Source of the DNA: Paraflavitalea sp966211765
Lineage (GTDB): Bacteria > Bacteroidota > Bacteroidia > Chitinophagales > Chitinophagaceae
NCBI GenBank assembly: GCA_966211765.1
Contig: CBIHOV010000013.1
Span: 132,660-196,659 of the forward strand
DNA length: 64,000 nt
Reading direction: 5' to 3'
The notes under the pieces were generated by a model. That model had not been told where the DNA came from. It was given only the letters and a program-made list of their open reading frames with translations, and ran no database searches. Numbering within the stretch: the first letter of the stretch is position 1; every line of letters begins with the position of its first letter. Positions 1-8,669 of this stretch are shown piece by piece. Both the position numbers and the translations under genes were made by a program.

Positions 1-1620
1 GCTCATGCTGTAATTAAACTCCAGCAGCGCCCTTTTGGAAAGCGGTTCCGTATAAGACACCTTTCCATTTACAAGAGAGGTGATATTGTCGTTGATCTTT
101 TTCTGGTCAACCAACTTATGCGTACTTGCCCCATTGCTGTCGAAATATTCATTATCAGCATACAGGAAACCTTGCGATTCGTTCTCTTTATAATCCTGGT
201 TGAAATTAACCGAGATCGTTCTTCCCTGTTTCCTGAATTTCTTACGGTAGAGGAGGGTAGAGTTGAAGGCTTTATTCTCACCAATAGAACTCGTACGTTG
301 GTCGATCTTACGCACAGGATTGCCATTTTCATCCAGCCAGTCCGTCTTCGTTATATTGTAACTATTGGATTTGCCCGTAGAACCACCTGCAGTGATCTTA
401 AGAGAAGAGGAAGAATCTATCTGTACCTCATACATCCCATCTACCCGGTGCCTTTCCTTACTGCTGTAGGTATTGCCAAATTCGTTGACATAATACAGTG
501 TATCCGGAAGGATATACTTGCTGGTGTTGATGCCGGATGCTTCCGTATTTAATTTATTGTATTTGTAATTGCCATTCAGGTGCAGTCTGTCCCCATTCCA
601 TTTATTGGAGTAATGGATACCGGCGCTCCATCCTTTAGGAAAGCCTTCACCCCAATAGGAGCCGCCGTCAAAATCATCACCGCCGCCGCCCATGGTGATG
701 TACATGCCGCCATCATCACTCATGCCCATATCCACACCGCCACCCACGCCACCATAGTTCATGCTTTCCCGCCAGTCGAGGCCCGTTTTACCGGTAGTGG
801 ACATAATACCAAATGCAGAGAACTTTCTTTTGGCTTTAAAGGCATTCAGCATGCCGCTGTTGTTCCAGTATTTATCACCGTTGCTGCCCAGCTCCAGTTT
901 GCCGAAATAGCCTTTCTTCTTATCCTCTTTTAATTTCAGGTCAATTGTTTTCACTTTTTGACCGTCATCTACACCCGTAAACGTGGCCTGGTCACTCTTT
1001 TTATCAAATACCTGCACCTTGTCTACCGCATCAGACAACAGTCCACGGGTGGCAATGGTAGGGTCATCACTAAAAAATTCTTCCCCATCCACCAATACCT
1101 TTTGTACCGCTTCGCCCTGTGCGGTGATCTTTCCGTTCCTGTCTACCTGAATACCGGGTAGTTTTTTCAACAGGTCTTCCACCGAAGAGCCCGCCTTCAT
1201 ATAAAAGCTGTCTGCTTTGTATTCGGTTGTATCCCCTTTGATCCGGATAGCACCCAGCTTATGCGATACGACTACTTCCTGCAGCAACTGGGATTTCAGG
1301 ATCATGGCTATATTCCCCAGGTTTACAGGCGAAGCATCCTTCACTTCAACCTCATCCATGTAATCTGCATAAGCCGGGTGGGTCACCATCAAAACAAATT
1401 TGCCTGGCACAAAACGCGACAGGGTGAACTGACCGGATTTATCCGTTCGTCCGAATGTCACCAGTACGGAGTCTGATTTTCTAAGTAAGGCTACTACACT
1501 ATTGGTAAGATTTTTCTTTTCGCTGGTGTCAATTACTGTACCTTTAAGAGTAGCTTGTTGTGCAAATAAGGAGGAAGCTGATACAAGCAGTATCAGGAGA
1601 ATCAACGTTAGTTTTTGCAT
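1..1620 (-). CDS. Outer-membrane beta-barrel protein with carboxypeptidase-like N-terminal domain (3' end outside window)
   Basis: The first 540 codons of a minus-strand gene are present; the C-terminus lies beyond the window start. A signal peptide (residues 1-20, ending in LFAQ) is followed by a carboxypeptidase-regulatory-like beta-sandwich (about 22-100). A plug-like segment contains KLPGIQVDRNGKI and KVLVDGEEFF, the signature of the Bacteroidota outer-membrane barrel family related to TonB-dependent receptors (OMP_b-brl_3 type). Residues about 283-325 are very rich in Gly, Asp and Met. The start is the ATG at 1620, directly before the signal peptide. The likely role is an outer-membrane receptor or transporter of unknown substrate. 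No SusD-like partner is adjacent inside the window. Confidence 0.85.
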   Translation of the reverse strand, partial: MQKLTLILLILLVSASSLFAQQATLKGTVIDTSEKKNLTNSVVALLRKSDSVLVTFGRTDKSGQFTLSRFVPGKFVLMVTHPAYADYMDEVEVKDASPVNLGNIAMILKSQLLQEVVVSHKLGAIRIKGDTTEYKADSFYMKAGSSVEDLLKKLPGIQVDRNGKITAQGEAVQKVLVDGEEFFSDDPTIATRGLLSDAVDKVQVFDKKSDQATFTGVDDGQKVKTIDLKLKEDKKKGYFGKLELGSNGDKYWNNSGMLNAFKAKRKFSAFGIMSTTGKTGLDWRESMNYGGVGGGVDMGMSDDGGMYITMGGGGDDFDGGSYWGEGFPKGWSAGIHYSNKWNGDRLHLNGNYKYNKLNTEASGINTSKYILPDTLYYVNEFGNTYSSKERHRVDGMYEVQIDSSSSLKITAGGSTGKSNSYNITKTDWLDENGNPVRKIDQRTSSIGENKAFNSTLLYRKKFRKQGRTISVNFNQDYKENESQGFLYADNEYFDSNGASTHKLVDQKKINDNITSLVNGKVSYTEPLSKRALLEFNYSMS

Positions 1621-2028
1621 CGGTTCTTTGCTGGGTTAATAATGATTTGGCTAAGTTTTTCTGATCAGTGTTATTAAAATATTATCTCTATACGCTGAAC
1701 CTTTGTAAAACTATATGCAGGAGCACCTGAGTCAAATCAAAATCTGCAAGCCCGGATCATACATCTGCAAACAGGCGAAGCTCATGAACAAAAGACGTAA
1801 GTCAGAATCCGATGGTTTGGAAATTCATCAAAAATATTCACGATCTTCCGGTATCTGGTTGGGCCTTTAATTACAGTTCGCAAAAATCCGGATTATCGTT
1901 CTTATTTTAAATGCTTTAAAACCGTTTTAACAGTTTTCATTGATCACCGGTCAAACGCATGGTTCAACGGACATAGTATGATGCAACTCGTTAAATAATC
2001 CATAAATAAGATCTAAAAAAATATAAGC
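1621..2028. other. Divergent intergenic region upstream of the barrel gene and glgB
   Basis: These 408 AT-rich bases hold no credible ORF and should carry the divergent promoters of both neighbours. I found no clear TAnnTTTG box. The 8-mer ATCTGCAA occurs twice as a direct repeat (1742-1749 and 1763-1770), 21 bp apart, about two helical turns. It could be an operator, but this is weak evidence. Confidence 0.4.
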
Positions 2029-3978
2029 GTGGCACAAGAGAAGAAGTATGAGGACATCCATTTTGTAGACAGTACCCGTCCCGTATGGAATTATTCACTG
2101 TTTTCAGAAGAAGATGTAACTAATTTTCAACACGGTACCCATTACCGGTTATACGAGCTGTTTGGTTCACGTGAAATCACCGTACTTGATAAAAGAGGGT
2201 ATTATTTTGCCGTCTGGGCGCCCAATGCTACCTGGGTTTCCGTTACCGGTAATTTCAATGACTGGAATACCCAATCACATCCACTCTATGTACGGCTTGA
2301 TAATTCTGGTATCTGGGAAGGCTTCATCCCCTGGATGCCGAAGGGAGAAATATATAAATACCATATTCATGGTTTCCGGGGCCGTAAAATGGATAAAGGC
2401 GATCCCTATGCCAATTTCTGGGAACGTCGCCCCGATACTGCTTCTATCACCTGGAACCTGGACTATCAATGGAACGACAAATCGTGGATGGGAGAACGTG
2501 CTGCGCACAACAGCACCAAAGCCCCCTGGAGTGTATACGAAGTGCACCTGGCTTCCTGGATGCGCCCCGATCCCAATGATGAAGAGCGCTACAATACCTA
2601 TGAGTTCTTCAGCGACCGGCTTGTAAAATATGTAAAAGAGATGGCTTTTACACATGTGGAACTCATGCCGGTCACCGAACACCCCTTCGATGGCAGCTGG
2701 GGTTACCAGGGTACAGGTTTTTTTGCACCCTCCTCACGCTACGGTGATCCGCAGGGCTTCATGGCCCTGGTCGACGCCTTTCACAAAGCCGGCATTGGCG
2801 TAATCATGGACTGGGTGCCTTCCCATTTTCCTTACGACGCACATGGCCTCTTCATGTTCGACGGTACCCATACCTACGAATATGCCGACATGCGCAAAGG
2901 CTTTCATCCCGATTGGAACTCCTATATCTTTAACTATAAGAGGGGAGAGGTAAAATCCTTCCTCATCAGCAGCGCCCGCTTCTGGCTCGATAAATTCCAT
3001 ATCGACGGTATGCGGGTAGATGCCGTGAGCTCCATGCTCAAACTCAATTATTCCCGCGAAGAAGGGGAGTGGGAACCCAATGAGTTTGGAGGCGACGGCA
3101 ACCTGGAAGCCATCGCATTTATCAAAGACCTCAACGAGACCATTTACCGCGATTTTCCCGATGTACAAACCATCGCCGAAGAAGCCACCGACTGGCCAGG
3201 CATTTCAAGACCTACCTTTTCGGGTGGTCTGGGTTTTGGAATGAAATGGATGATGGGCTGGATGCACGATACCCTTGATTATTTTAAACTCGATCCCATA
3301 GAGCGGCCCTATCATCAGAATAAGTTTACGTTTAGCATGATGTATTATTATGATGAGAACTTCATGCTGCCACTCAGCCACGATGAAGTGGTGCACGGCA
3401 AAAGTCCTATGTTGTACAAAATGCCGGGCGATGACTGGCAGAAGTTTGCCAACCTGCGCGCCCTCTACGGATATATGTTTACCCACCCAGGCGGTAAACT
3501 CCTCTTCATGGGCAATGAATTTGGTTCCACTTCCGAATGGAATTATAAAACCGAACTTCCCTGGGGCCTTTTGCAATACGAAAGCCACAGCGGACTAAAA
3601 GATTGTGTGCGCGACCTCAACCTGTTGCTGCGCAACGAGCCTGCATTATATGAGAACCAGTTTAATACGGCAGGTTTTGAGTGGGGTGACCTCTCGCACC
3701 GCCCGGAATGTGTGATCGTTTACCGCCGCAAAGGGAAAGATCCTGCCAATGACCTGCTGGTGATCCTCAACCTCACCCCCGTGGTGCGCCGCGACTGGAA
3801 GGTCTATGCCGGGGGAAAACCCGCCTGGAAAGAGGTCTTCAACAGCGACAGGAAGGAGTATGGGGGCACAGGCGACGTGTACAATCCGGAAATTTTAACA
3901 GCACTTGTGGATAAAAAGGAAAACCGCTACGAAATAAATATACATTTGCCGCCGTTGGGGATAGTTGTACTTAAATAG
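2029..3978 (+). CDS. glgB: 1,4-alpha-glucan branching enzyme (GH13)
   Basis: A cytoplasmic enzyme that makes alpha-1,6 branches in glycogen by transferring an alpha-1,4 glucan segment. The 649-residue protein has an N-terminal CBM48 domain (about 55-140), a GH13 (beta/alpha)8 barrel and a C-terminal beta domain. The catalytic residues are visible: nucleophile D331 in DGMRVDA, acid/base E384 in TIAEEATDWP and transition-state D452 in LSHDEVVHGK. Their spacing (53 and 121) matches what I recall for E. coli GlgB. The start is GTG at 2029; no in-frame ATG precedes the conserved N-terminus. The TPR gene begins 30 bp downstream and may be cotranscribed. No other glycogen gene is in the window. Confidence 0.96.
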   Translation: MAQEKKYEDIHFVDSTRPVWNYSLFSEEDVTNFQHGTHYRLYELFGSREITVLDKRGYYFAVWAPNATWVSVTGNFNDWNTQSHPLYVRLDNSGIWEGFIPWMPKGEIYKYHIHGFRGRKMDKGDPYANFWERRPDTASITWNLDYQWNDKSWMGERAAHNSTKAPWSVYEVHLASWMRPDPNDEERYNTYEFFSDRLVKYVKEMAFTHVELMPVTEHPFDGSWGYQGTGFFAPSSRYGDPQGFMALVDAFHKAGIGVIMDWVPSHFPYDAHGLFMFDGTHTYEYADMRKGFHPDWNSYIFNYKRGEVKSFLISSARFWLDKFHIDGMRVDAVSSMLKLNYSREEGEWEPNEFGGDGNLEAIAFIKDLNETIYRDFPDVQTIAEEATDWPGISRPTFSGGLGFGMKWMMGWMHDTLDYFKLDPIERPYHQNKFTFSMMYYYDENFMLPLSHDEVVHGKSPMLYKMPGDDWQKFANLRALYGYMFTHPGGKLLFMGNEFGSTSEWNYKTELPWGLLQYESHSGLKDCVRDLNLLLRNEPALYENQFNTAGFEWGDLSHRPECVIVYRRKGKDPANDLLVILNLTPVVRRDWKVYAGGKPAWKEVFNSDRKEYGGTGDVYNPEILTALVDKKENRYEINIHLPPLGIVVLK

Positions 3979-4007
3979 GCTTTGATTACCTTATAATCCT
4001 TTTTTCT

Positions 4008-5048
4008 ATGCGAAAGTACCCATTCGTATGGCTTTTGTTATGTACCACTGTGTCTATTAGTAGCATGGCGCAAAATGCTGACAGTGCCGCCTTTTACAAT
4101 CAAAAAGGCCTGGCCGAAGAACAGGCCCGTCGTTACCGCGAGGCAGAAAAACTCTTTTCCAAATCAGATCAGTTTGCTCCCGATAATACTGCCAACCTCA
4201 TCAGTTGGGCCAATGTACTTGTGGCCCAAAATCGCTACATGGAGGCGCGCGAGAAGTTCCTGAAGGCAGAGGCCAAAGACCCCAATAATCCCGTGGTCAT
4301 TGAAAACCTGGCTTCCTTGTCCGTCAATACGCGCAAATGGGCCGATGCCATAAAGTATGCCCAGAAAATGCAGCAGATGAAGATCGGCAGCAAATCACTC
4401 AACTTTTTCATCGCTAAAAGCTATTATGAATTGGACAACTTTGGCGAGGCCCTCAAATATTGTGAAAAGGCCTACCGCGATGATTCTACCAAGGCCGAGG
4501 TACCTTACATTGCTGGACGTTGTTTTGTGGAAATGAGTAACTATAAAAGGGCGGAAGGCTGCTACCAGCAGGCCATTGCCCGCGATTCCAGCAACGCCAA
4601 CTGGATGTTTGAGGCCGGCATGGTGGCCTATTCCATACCCGACGACAAAAAAGCCGTTTATTGGTTTGAACTGGCTGGCGCCAAAGGTTATAAGCGTACC
4701 GATGTGTACCTCGAAAACCTGGCCAATGCCTACCTCAACCTGAAGCAATATGATAAAGGCCTCCCCCTGCTGAAAGCTGTGTTGGAGCACCGGCCTCAGG
4801 ACGGCGAGCTCATCTACAATGTAGGAGATGCCTATTACCGCAGTGGTAAGTACCAGGATGCCATCGATACCTGGGATCAGCTATTGGTCATCGACAAAAA
4901 GAATTCCAACGCACTCTATATGATCGGACTGGCTTACCAGAAAAATGGCGACAAGCAAAAGGGAGAACAACTCTGTAACCAGGCCATTGCGATGGACCCT
5001 TCCCTGAAGGATTTACGCCAGGAAAAAAAGATGCCGGGAGGGATGTAA
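4008..5048 (+). CDS. Exported tetratricopeptide-repeat protein
   Basis: 346 residues with a signal peptide (about 1-21, cut after SSMA) followed almost entirely by TPR-type helical repeats (about 28-335), for example AEKLFSKSDQFAPDN and GKYQDAIDTWDQLLVID. TPR solenoids mediate protein-protein contacts; the partner cannot be deduced. It probably sits in the periplasm or is attached to the envelope. It starts 30 bp after glgB on the same strand, so cotranscription is likely, although a link to glycogen is not implied. A perfect hairpin follows the stop codon. Confidence 0.85.
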   Translation: MRKYPFVWLLLCTTVSISSMAQNADSAAFYNQKGLAEEQARRYREAEKLFSKSDQFAPDNTANLISWANVLVAQNRYMEAREKFLKAEAKDPNNPVVIENLASLSVNTRKWADAIKYAQKMQQMKIGSKSLNFFIAKSYYELDNFGEALKYCEKAYRDDSTKAEVPYIAGRCFVEMSNYKRAEGCYQQAIARDSSNANWMFEAGMVAYSIPDDKKAVYWFELAGAKGYKRTDVYLENLANAYLNLKQYDKGLPLLKAVLEHRPQDGELIYNVGDAYYRSGKYQDAIDTWDQLLVIDKKNSNALYMIGLAYQKNGDKQKGEQLCNQAIAMDPSLKDLRQEKKMPGGM

Positions 5049-5073
5049 TCTCTATCGAAATAACTTAAATTGT

Positions 5074-5100
5074 AAGGAATGCCGGAACAGGGCATTCCTT
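5074..5100 (+). terminator. Hairpin terminator after the TPR gene
   Basis: A perfect 10-bp stem (AAGGAATGCC at 5074-5083 and GGCATTCCTT at 5091-5100) closes a 7-nt loop 25 bp after the TPR stop. The following sequence is only moderately T-rich (CTTTATG), so termination efficiency is uncertain. Confidence 0.65.
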
Positions 5101-5181
5101 CTTTATGTGTACAATGCACACCTTTATATTTCCTCCCTCTTTGGTCCTTTAGGACCCCTATTGATGCCTCCCAAAATCACC

Positions 5182-5305
5182 CTTATCGGGACCTTATCGA
5201 GACCTTATCGGGACCTTATCGGGACTTTGTCGAGACCCTTCTCCACCCATCAGCCGTGTACCAGCCGTGTCAGACCCTACCCAGACTCTACCCAGAGCCG
5301 CCTAC
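5182..5305. repeat. 11-bp tandem repeat tract in the intergenic region before pdhA
   Basis: Five consecutive 11-mers with consensus CTTATCGGGAC occupy 5182-5236. After a short slip the 11-bp rhythm returns as CAGCCGTGTAC/CAGCCGTGTCA (5251-5272) and GACCCTACCCA/GACTCTACCCA (5273-5294), trailing into 5305. The period is close to one helical turn. The whole intergenic stretch 5049-5527 holds no credible gene: a terminator hairpin, this tract and a promoter box for pdhA. Confidence 0.85.
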
Positions 5306-5445
5306 TATTTATCCACCGGGTAGTCCCAAAAGAACCCAAAACCACAAACCCGTAACCGGAAACCCGCTGTGAGCCTTTCTTTTCCAATCGATTAACCGTT
5401 GAAATCTAAATTTCCCTTCTGTATAAAAATTCCCCGACAACCCCT

Positions 5446-5453
5446 TATCTTTG
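5446..5453 (+). promoter_or_regulatory. Candidate -7 promoter box for pdhA
   Basis: TATCTTTG matches the Bacteroidota -7 consensus TAnnTTTG exactly. It lies 75 bp before the GTG start of pdhA. A convincing TTTG-type -33 element at the expected distance is not obvious. Confidence 0.5.
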
Positions 5454-5527
5454 CCCCCGCCTTTTCCTTCCGGCAGAACCCGGGGTGAGGAAATGATTTT
5501 TAGGCAGATAACCTCAAATCAAGCATA

Positions 5528-6526
5528 GTGGCCGCAACCAAATTCAGTAAAGAGACTTATTTGTACTGGTATGAACTGATGGTGTTAATTCGTCAGTTTG
5601 AGCTCATGGCAGAAGAAAAGTATAAAATGGATGGTAAGATCCGCGGCTTTTTCCACGCCTACATTGGGCAGGAAGCCATTGCCGCCGGTTGTATGACCGC
5701 TACCCGCCTGGAAGATCCTTATGTAACCGCTTATCGCGACCACGGCCTGGCCTTGGCAAAAGGTGTTTCCCCCAATGCATGTATGGCCGAATTGTACGGT
5801 AAAGCTACCGGCGCAGCCAAGGGTAAAGGTGGATCCATGCACTTCTTTGGTAAAGACGTTTATTTCTTTGGTGGTCACGGCATTGTAGGTGCTCAAATTG
5901 GCACCGGTGCAGGACTTGCCTTTGCTGAAAAATACAAGGGTACCGACAACGTAGCCCTCACTTTCTTTGGTGATGGTGCTGCCCGCCAAGGTATGTTGCA
6001 TGAAACATTCAACATGGCCATGACCTGGAAACTGCCTGTTGTATTCATTTGTGAGAACAACAACTACGCAATGGGTACTTCTGTAGAACGTACCAGCAAC
6101 GTAGTGGATATTTATAAACTGGCTGATGCCTACGAAATGCCGGGCGATACTGTCGACGGTATGAGTGCAGAAGCTGTTCATGAAGCTATTTCCCGCGCGG
6201 TGAAAAGAGCACGTGAAGGAGATGGACCAACCCTGTTGGAGATCAAAACCTACAGGTATAAAGGCCACTCCATTTCTGATCCCCAGAAATACCGTACCAA
6301 GGAAGAAGTGGAAGAATACAAACAGCGCGATCCTATTCAGCTGGTATTGGCCACTATCCTGAAGAACAAATATGCTACCAAGGACGAAATAGCAGCTATC
6401 GATAAAAGGGTAAATGATACGGTGGTGGCTTCTGTGAAGTTCGCTGAAGAATCTCCCTGGCCTTCTGATGATGAAGTGCTCAAGGATGTCGCAATGGATG
6501 AGAACTATCCATTCATTGTAGACTAA
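5528..6526 (+). CDS. pdhA: Pyruvate dehydrogenase E1 component, alpha subunit
   Basis: 332 residues. This is the thiamine-diphosphate-binding subunit that decarboxylates pyruvate and, with E1 beta, passes the acetyl group to lipoyl-E2. The TPP motif starts at GDG (148-150) and ends with the ENNNYAMGT segment. GKGGSMHFF and the loop YRYKGHSISDP, which in mitochondrial homologues carries phosphorylated serines, are also present. The start is GTG at 5528, giving VAATKFSKETYLYWY. The E1 beta and E2 genes are not adjacent; alpha and beta can be unlinked in Bacteroidota. The following membrane TPR gene begins 40 bp later on the same strand. Confidence 0.95.
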   Translation: MAATKFSKETYLYWYELMVLIRQFELMAEEKYKMDGKIRGFFHAYIGQEAIAAGCMTATRLEDPYVTAYRDHGLALAKGVSPNACMAELYGKATGAAKGKGGSMHFFGKDVYFFGGHGIVGAQIGTGAGLAFAEKYKGTDNVALTFFGDGAARQGMLHETFNMAMTWKLPVVFICENNNYAMGTSVERTSNVVDIYKLADAYEMPGDTVDGMSAEAVHEAISRAVKRAREGDGPTLLEIKTYRYKGHSISDPQKYRTKEEVEEYKQRDPIQLVLATILKNKYATKDEIAAIDKRVNDTVVASVKFAEESPWPSDDEVLKDVAMDENYPFIVD

Positions 6527-6566
6527 GAATAACCCAAACAAACCAACATTAAAACAAACGTACAAC

Positions 6567-7277
6567 ATGGCTACTGTGAATCAGCCAACCGGGCAAGCTC
6601 CTGTAGAAAAGACTTCTGAAGACAGAGTAGTGGCGGGCGCCCAGGATTTTTGGAGTAAGAATAGCAAGTTTATACTCATCGCCGTAGCAGTTATTTTGCT
6701 GCTGGTAGGTGGTGGTTACGCTTACAATAACTTCTACAAAGCTCCCCAGGAACTGAAAGCTGCCGAAGCTATCTTTAAAGCGGAAGAATATTTCAGGGCC
6801 GACTCAGTGAAGCTGGCTTTGAATGGCGATGGTATCAACCAGGGATTCCTGAAAGTGATCTCTAAATATGGTGGAACCAAAACCGGCAACCGCGCTAAGT
6901 TCTATGCCGGTGCATGCTATCTCCAATTGGGCGACTTCAACAATGCCGTTAAATACCTGAAGGATTTCTCTTCCAATGAAGTGGTAGCCAATATGCGCGC
7001 CAATGGTTTGTTGGGTGATGCTTATTCTGAGCTGGGTAAAAAAGAAGAAGCAATCTCTTATTATAAGAAGGCTGGAGCTGCCATGCCTGAAGATGAGATC
7101 AACTCACCTGAATACCTTTTCCGCGCAGCATTGTTGTTGCAGGATGCTGGTAAAACACAGGATGCAATCGCACTGTTGAGCGACATCAAGAACAAATATC
7201 CCCGCAGTGTGATGCCACAGGCTCAGGGCGGACAGGATATCGACAAATACCTGGGCAAGCTGGGTGATACGAAGTAA
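6567..7277 (+). CDS. Membrane-anchored tetratricopeptide-repeat protein
   Basis: 236 residues: a short cytoplasmic N-terminus, one transmembrane helix (about 35-53, FILIAVAVILLLVGGGY) and a TPR domain (about 60-225) with repeats such as NRAKFYAGACYLQLGDFNNA. This resembles the YfgM/YbgF-like periplasmic TPR proteins tied to the inner membrane by one helix. Exact function is unknown. ribH starts 19 bp downstream; a conserved link between the two genes is possible but cannot be tested here. Confidence 0.8.
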   Translation: MATVNQPTGQAPVEKTSEDRVVAGAQDFWSKNSKFILIAVAVILLLVGGGYAYNNFYKAPQELKAAEAIFKAEEYFRADSVKLALNGDGINQGFLKVISKYGGTKTGNRAKFYAGACYLQLGDFNNAVKYLKDFSSNEVVANMRANGLLGDAYSELGKKEEAISYYKKAGAAMPEDEINSPEYLFRAALLLQDAGKTQDAIALLSDIKNKYPRSVMPQAQGGQDIDKYLGKLGDTK

Positions 7278-7296
7278 GTAGAACTTTCATTGAATT

Positions 7297-7797
7297 ATGG
7301 CTGAAGTAAGCAATAGTAAATTATTACAAATGAATGCAGGCATCCTCACGAAGGATGCCTGCATCGTTATTGTGCGTACCGAATGGAATGCAGACATCAT
7401 TGATGAACTGGAAAAAGGCTGCGCGCGCATCTTGCAGGAGCACCAGGTAAAGCATATCCATATTGTGAATGTGCCCGGCGCTTTTGAGATCCCCTTTGGT
7501 ATCAAAGCCTACTGGGATGCCAGCAAATACAAAGACGACCGTCCCGACGCCTTCATAGCCCTGGGCTGTGTATTGCGTGGCGATACCCCCCATTTTGAAT
7601 ACGTATGCCAGGGCGTTACCCAGGGCGTATTGCAACTCAACCTCACCCTCCCCGTACCTACCATCTTTGGGGTACTTACCGTAGATAACCAACAACAGGC
7701 TGATGAGCGCATCGGCGGCAAACATGGCCATAAAGGCGAAGAAGCCGCTATTACCGCCATCAAGATGATCGCATTAGGTAATTCGTTTAAAAAATAA
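7297..7797 (+). CDS. ribH: 6,7-dimethyl-8-ribityllumazine synthase
   Basis: 166 residues. It condenses 5-amino-6-ribitylamino-uracil with 3,4-dihydroxy-2-butanone 4-phosphate in riboflavin synthesis. Diagnostic elements are VPGAFEIPFGI and ALGCVLRGDTPHFEYVC, which includes the conserved histidine at residue 99, followed by the C-terminal GGKHGHKGEEAA region. Length is normal for the family, whose members form pentamers or 60-mer capsids. No FMN riboswitch-like sequence precedes it, and the gene sits 19 bp after the membrane TPR gene, so it is probably expressed from an upstream promoter. Confidence 0.95.
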   Translation: MAEVSNSKLLQMNAGILTKDACIVIVRTEWNADIIDELEKGCARILQEHQVKHIHIVNVPGAFEIPFGIKAYWDASKYKDDRPDAFIALGCVLRGDTPHFEYVCQGVTQGVLQLNLTLPVPTIFGVLTVDNQQQADERIGGKHGHKGEEAAITAIKMIALGNSFKK

Positions 7798-7853
7798 GCC
7801 TCTTTCTTTCTTCCCCATGAAGGGAATAGGAAGTGAGGCAGGGGATAGGGAGC

Positions 7854-8573
7854 ATGAACGTACAACTTTTTATACCTTGTTTTATTGATCAGCTTTACCC
7901 GCAAACAGCCTTCAATATGGTGAAAGTGCTGGAGAAAGCGGGCTGCACCGTATCGTACAATGCAGAGCAAACCTGCTGCGGCCAGCCGGCATTCAATGCA
8001 GGGTTTCAGCGGGAAGCAAAAGAAGTATGCACCAAATTTCTGCACGATTTCAGTGGGTCGGAATATGTTGTAGCACCCAGCGCTTCCTGCGTTGGATTTG
8101 TTCGCAATTACTATCCAAAACTGTTTGATAATTCTTCCCACCACAACGAAGTAAAGGAACTGCAGAAGCGAACCTTTGAATTTGCCGACTTCCTCGTGAA
8201 CGTACTGAAGGTAGAAGATCTGGGCGCCACCCTGCATACAAAAGCCACTTACCATGATTCCTGCGCTGCCTTGCGCGAATGCAAAATAAAGGCAGAACCA
8301 AGGGCCTTGCTGGCACAAGTAAAAGGACTGGAGCTTACTGAGATGAATGATGTAGAAACCTGTTGTGGCTTTGGCGGCACCTTTGCCGTTAAGTTTGAAC
8401 CGATTTCCATGGGCATGGCCGATCAAAAAGTTACCAATGCCCGGCAAACCGGTGCAGAATGCATCATTTCTACCGATCATTCCTGCCTTATGCACCTCGA
8501 TGGCTACATACGCCACAAAGGCCTGCCCATACAAACGATGCACATTGCCGATGTACTTGCCAGTGGATGGTAA
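7854..8573 (+). CDS. CCG-domain (Fe-S)-binding oxidoreductase subunit, LutA/YkgE type
   Basis: 239 residues with two cysteine-rich CCG domains: C9...C31 with C41-C42-G, and a second set with CCG at 170-172 (ETCCGFGG). This layout is typical of LutA/YkgE and of GlpC/HdrB-like subunits, where it binds an Fe-S cluster or disulfide cofactor in lactate, glycolate or glycerol-3-phosphate oxidation. I place the start at ATG 7854 (MNVQLFIPCFIDQ); a GTG at 7833 adds seven residues the family lacks. LutB and LutC partners are absent from the neighbourhood, so the physiological substrate is open. Confidence 0.85.
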   Translation: MNVQLFIPCFIDQLYPQTAFNMVKVLEKAGCTVSYNAEQTCCGQPAFNAGFQREAKEVCTKFLHDFSGSEYVVAPSASCVGFVRNYYPKLFDNSSHHNEVKELQKRTFEFADFLVNVLKVEDLGATLHTKATYHDSCAALRECKIKAEPRALLAQVKGLELTEMNDVETCCGFGGTFAVKFEPISMGMADQKVTNARQTGAECIISTDHSCLMHLDGYIRHKGLPIQTMHIADVLASGW

Positions 8574-8582
8574 ATGAATAAC

Positions 8583-8627
8583 GAGGTGACACCTTTTGTT
8601 CACGTTGCAAAAGAAAGGTGTCACCTC
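8583..8627. terminator. Perfect 14-bp inverted repeat between the CCG-domain and Nudix genes
   Basis: GAGGTGACACCTTT (8583-8596) is matched exactly by AAAGGTGTCACCTC (8614-8627) around a 17-nt loop, ten bases after the upstream stop. No T-tract follows on the plus strand, so this may be a processing or attenuation hairpin rather than a simple intrinsic terminator. Confidence 0.55.
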
Positions 8628-8669
8628 TGGTTGAATACCTCTGATTGAATAAAGACATACACTTATCAT

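Noticed and set aside
5160..5300. Possible CRISPR array
   Set aside because: The repeats are 11-mers directly joined without unique spacers, so this is a tandem repeat, not CRISPR.
5079..5372. Short plus-strand frames (97 and 82 codons) in the gap before pdhA
   Set aside because: They translate the 11-bp tandem repeat tract and the terminator stem; the open frame follows from the repeat period.
5585..6568. 327-codon open frame on the minus strand
   Set aside because: It lies entirely antisense to the well-supported pdhA gene and its translation has no recognisable motif; it is a by-product of codon bias.
7509..8669. 386-codon open frame on the minus strand
   Set aside because: Covers ribH and the CCG-domain gene on the opposite strand; both of those show family motifs.
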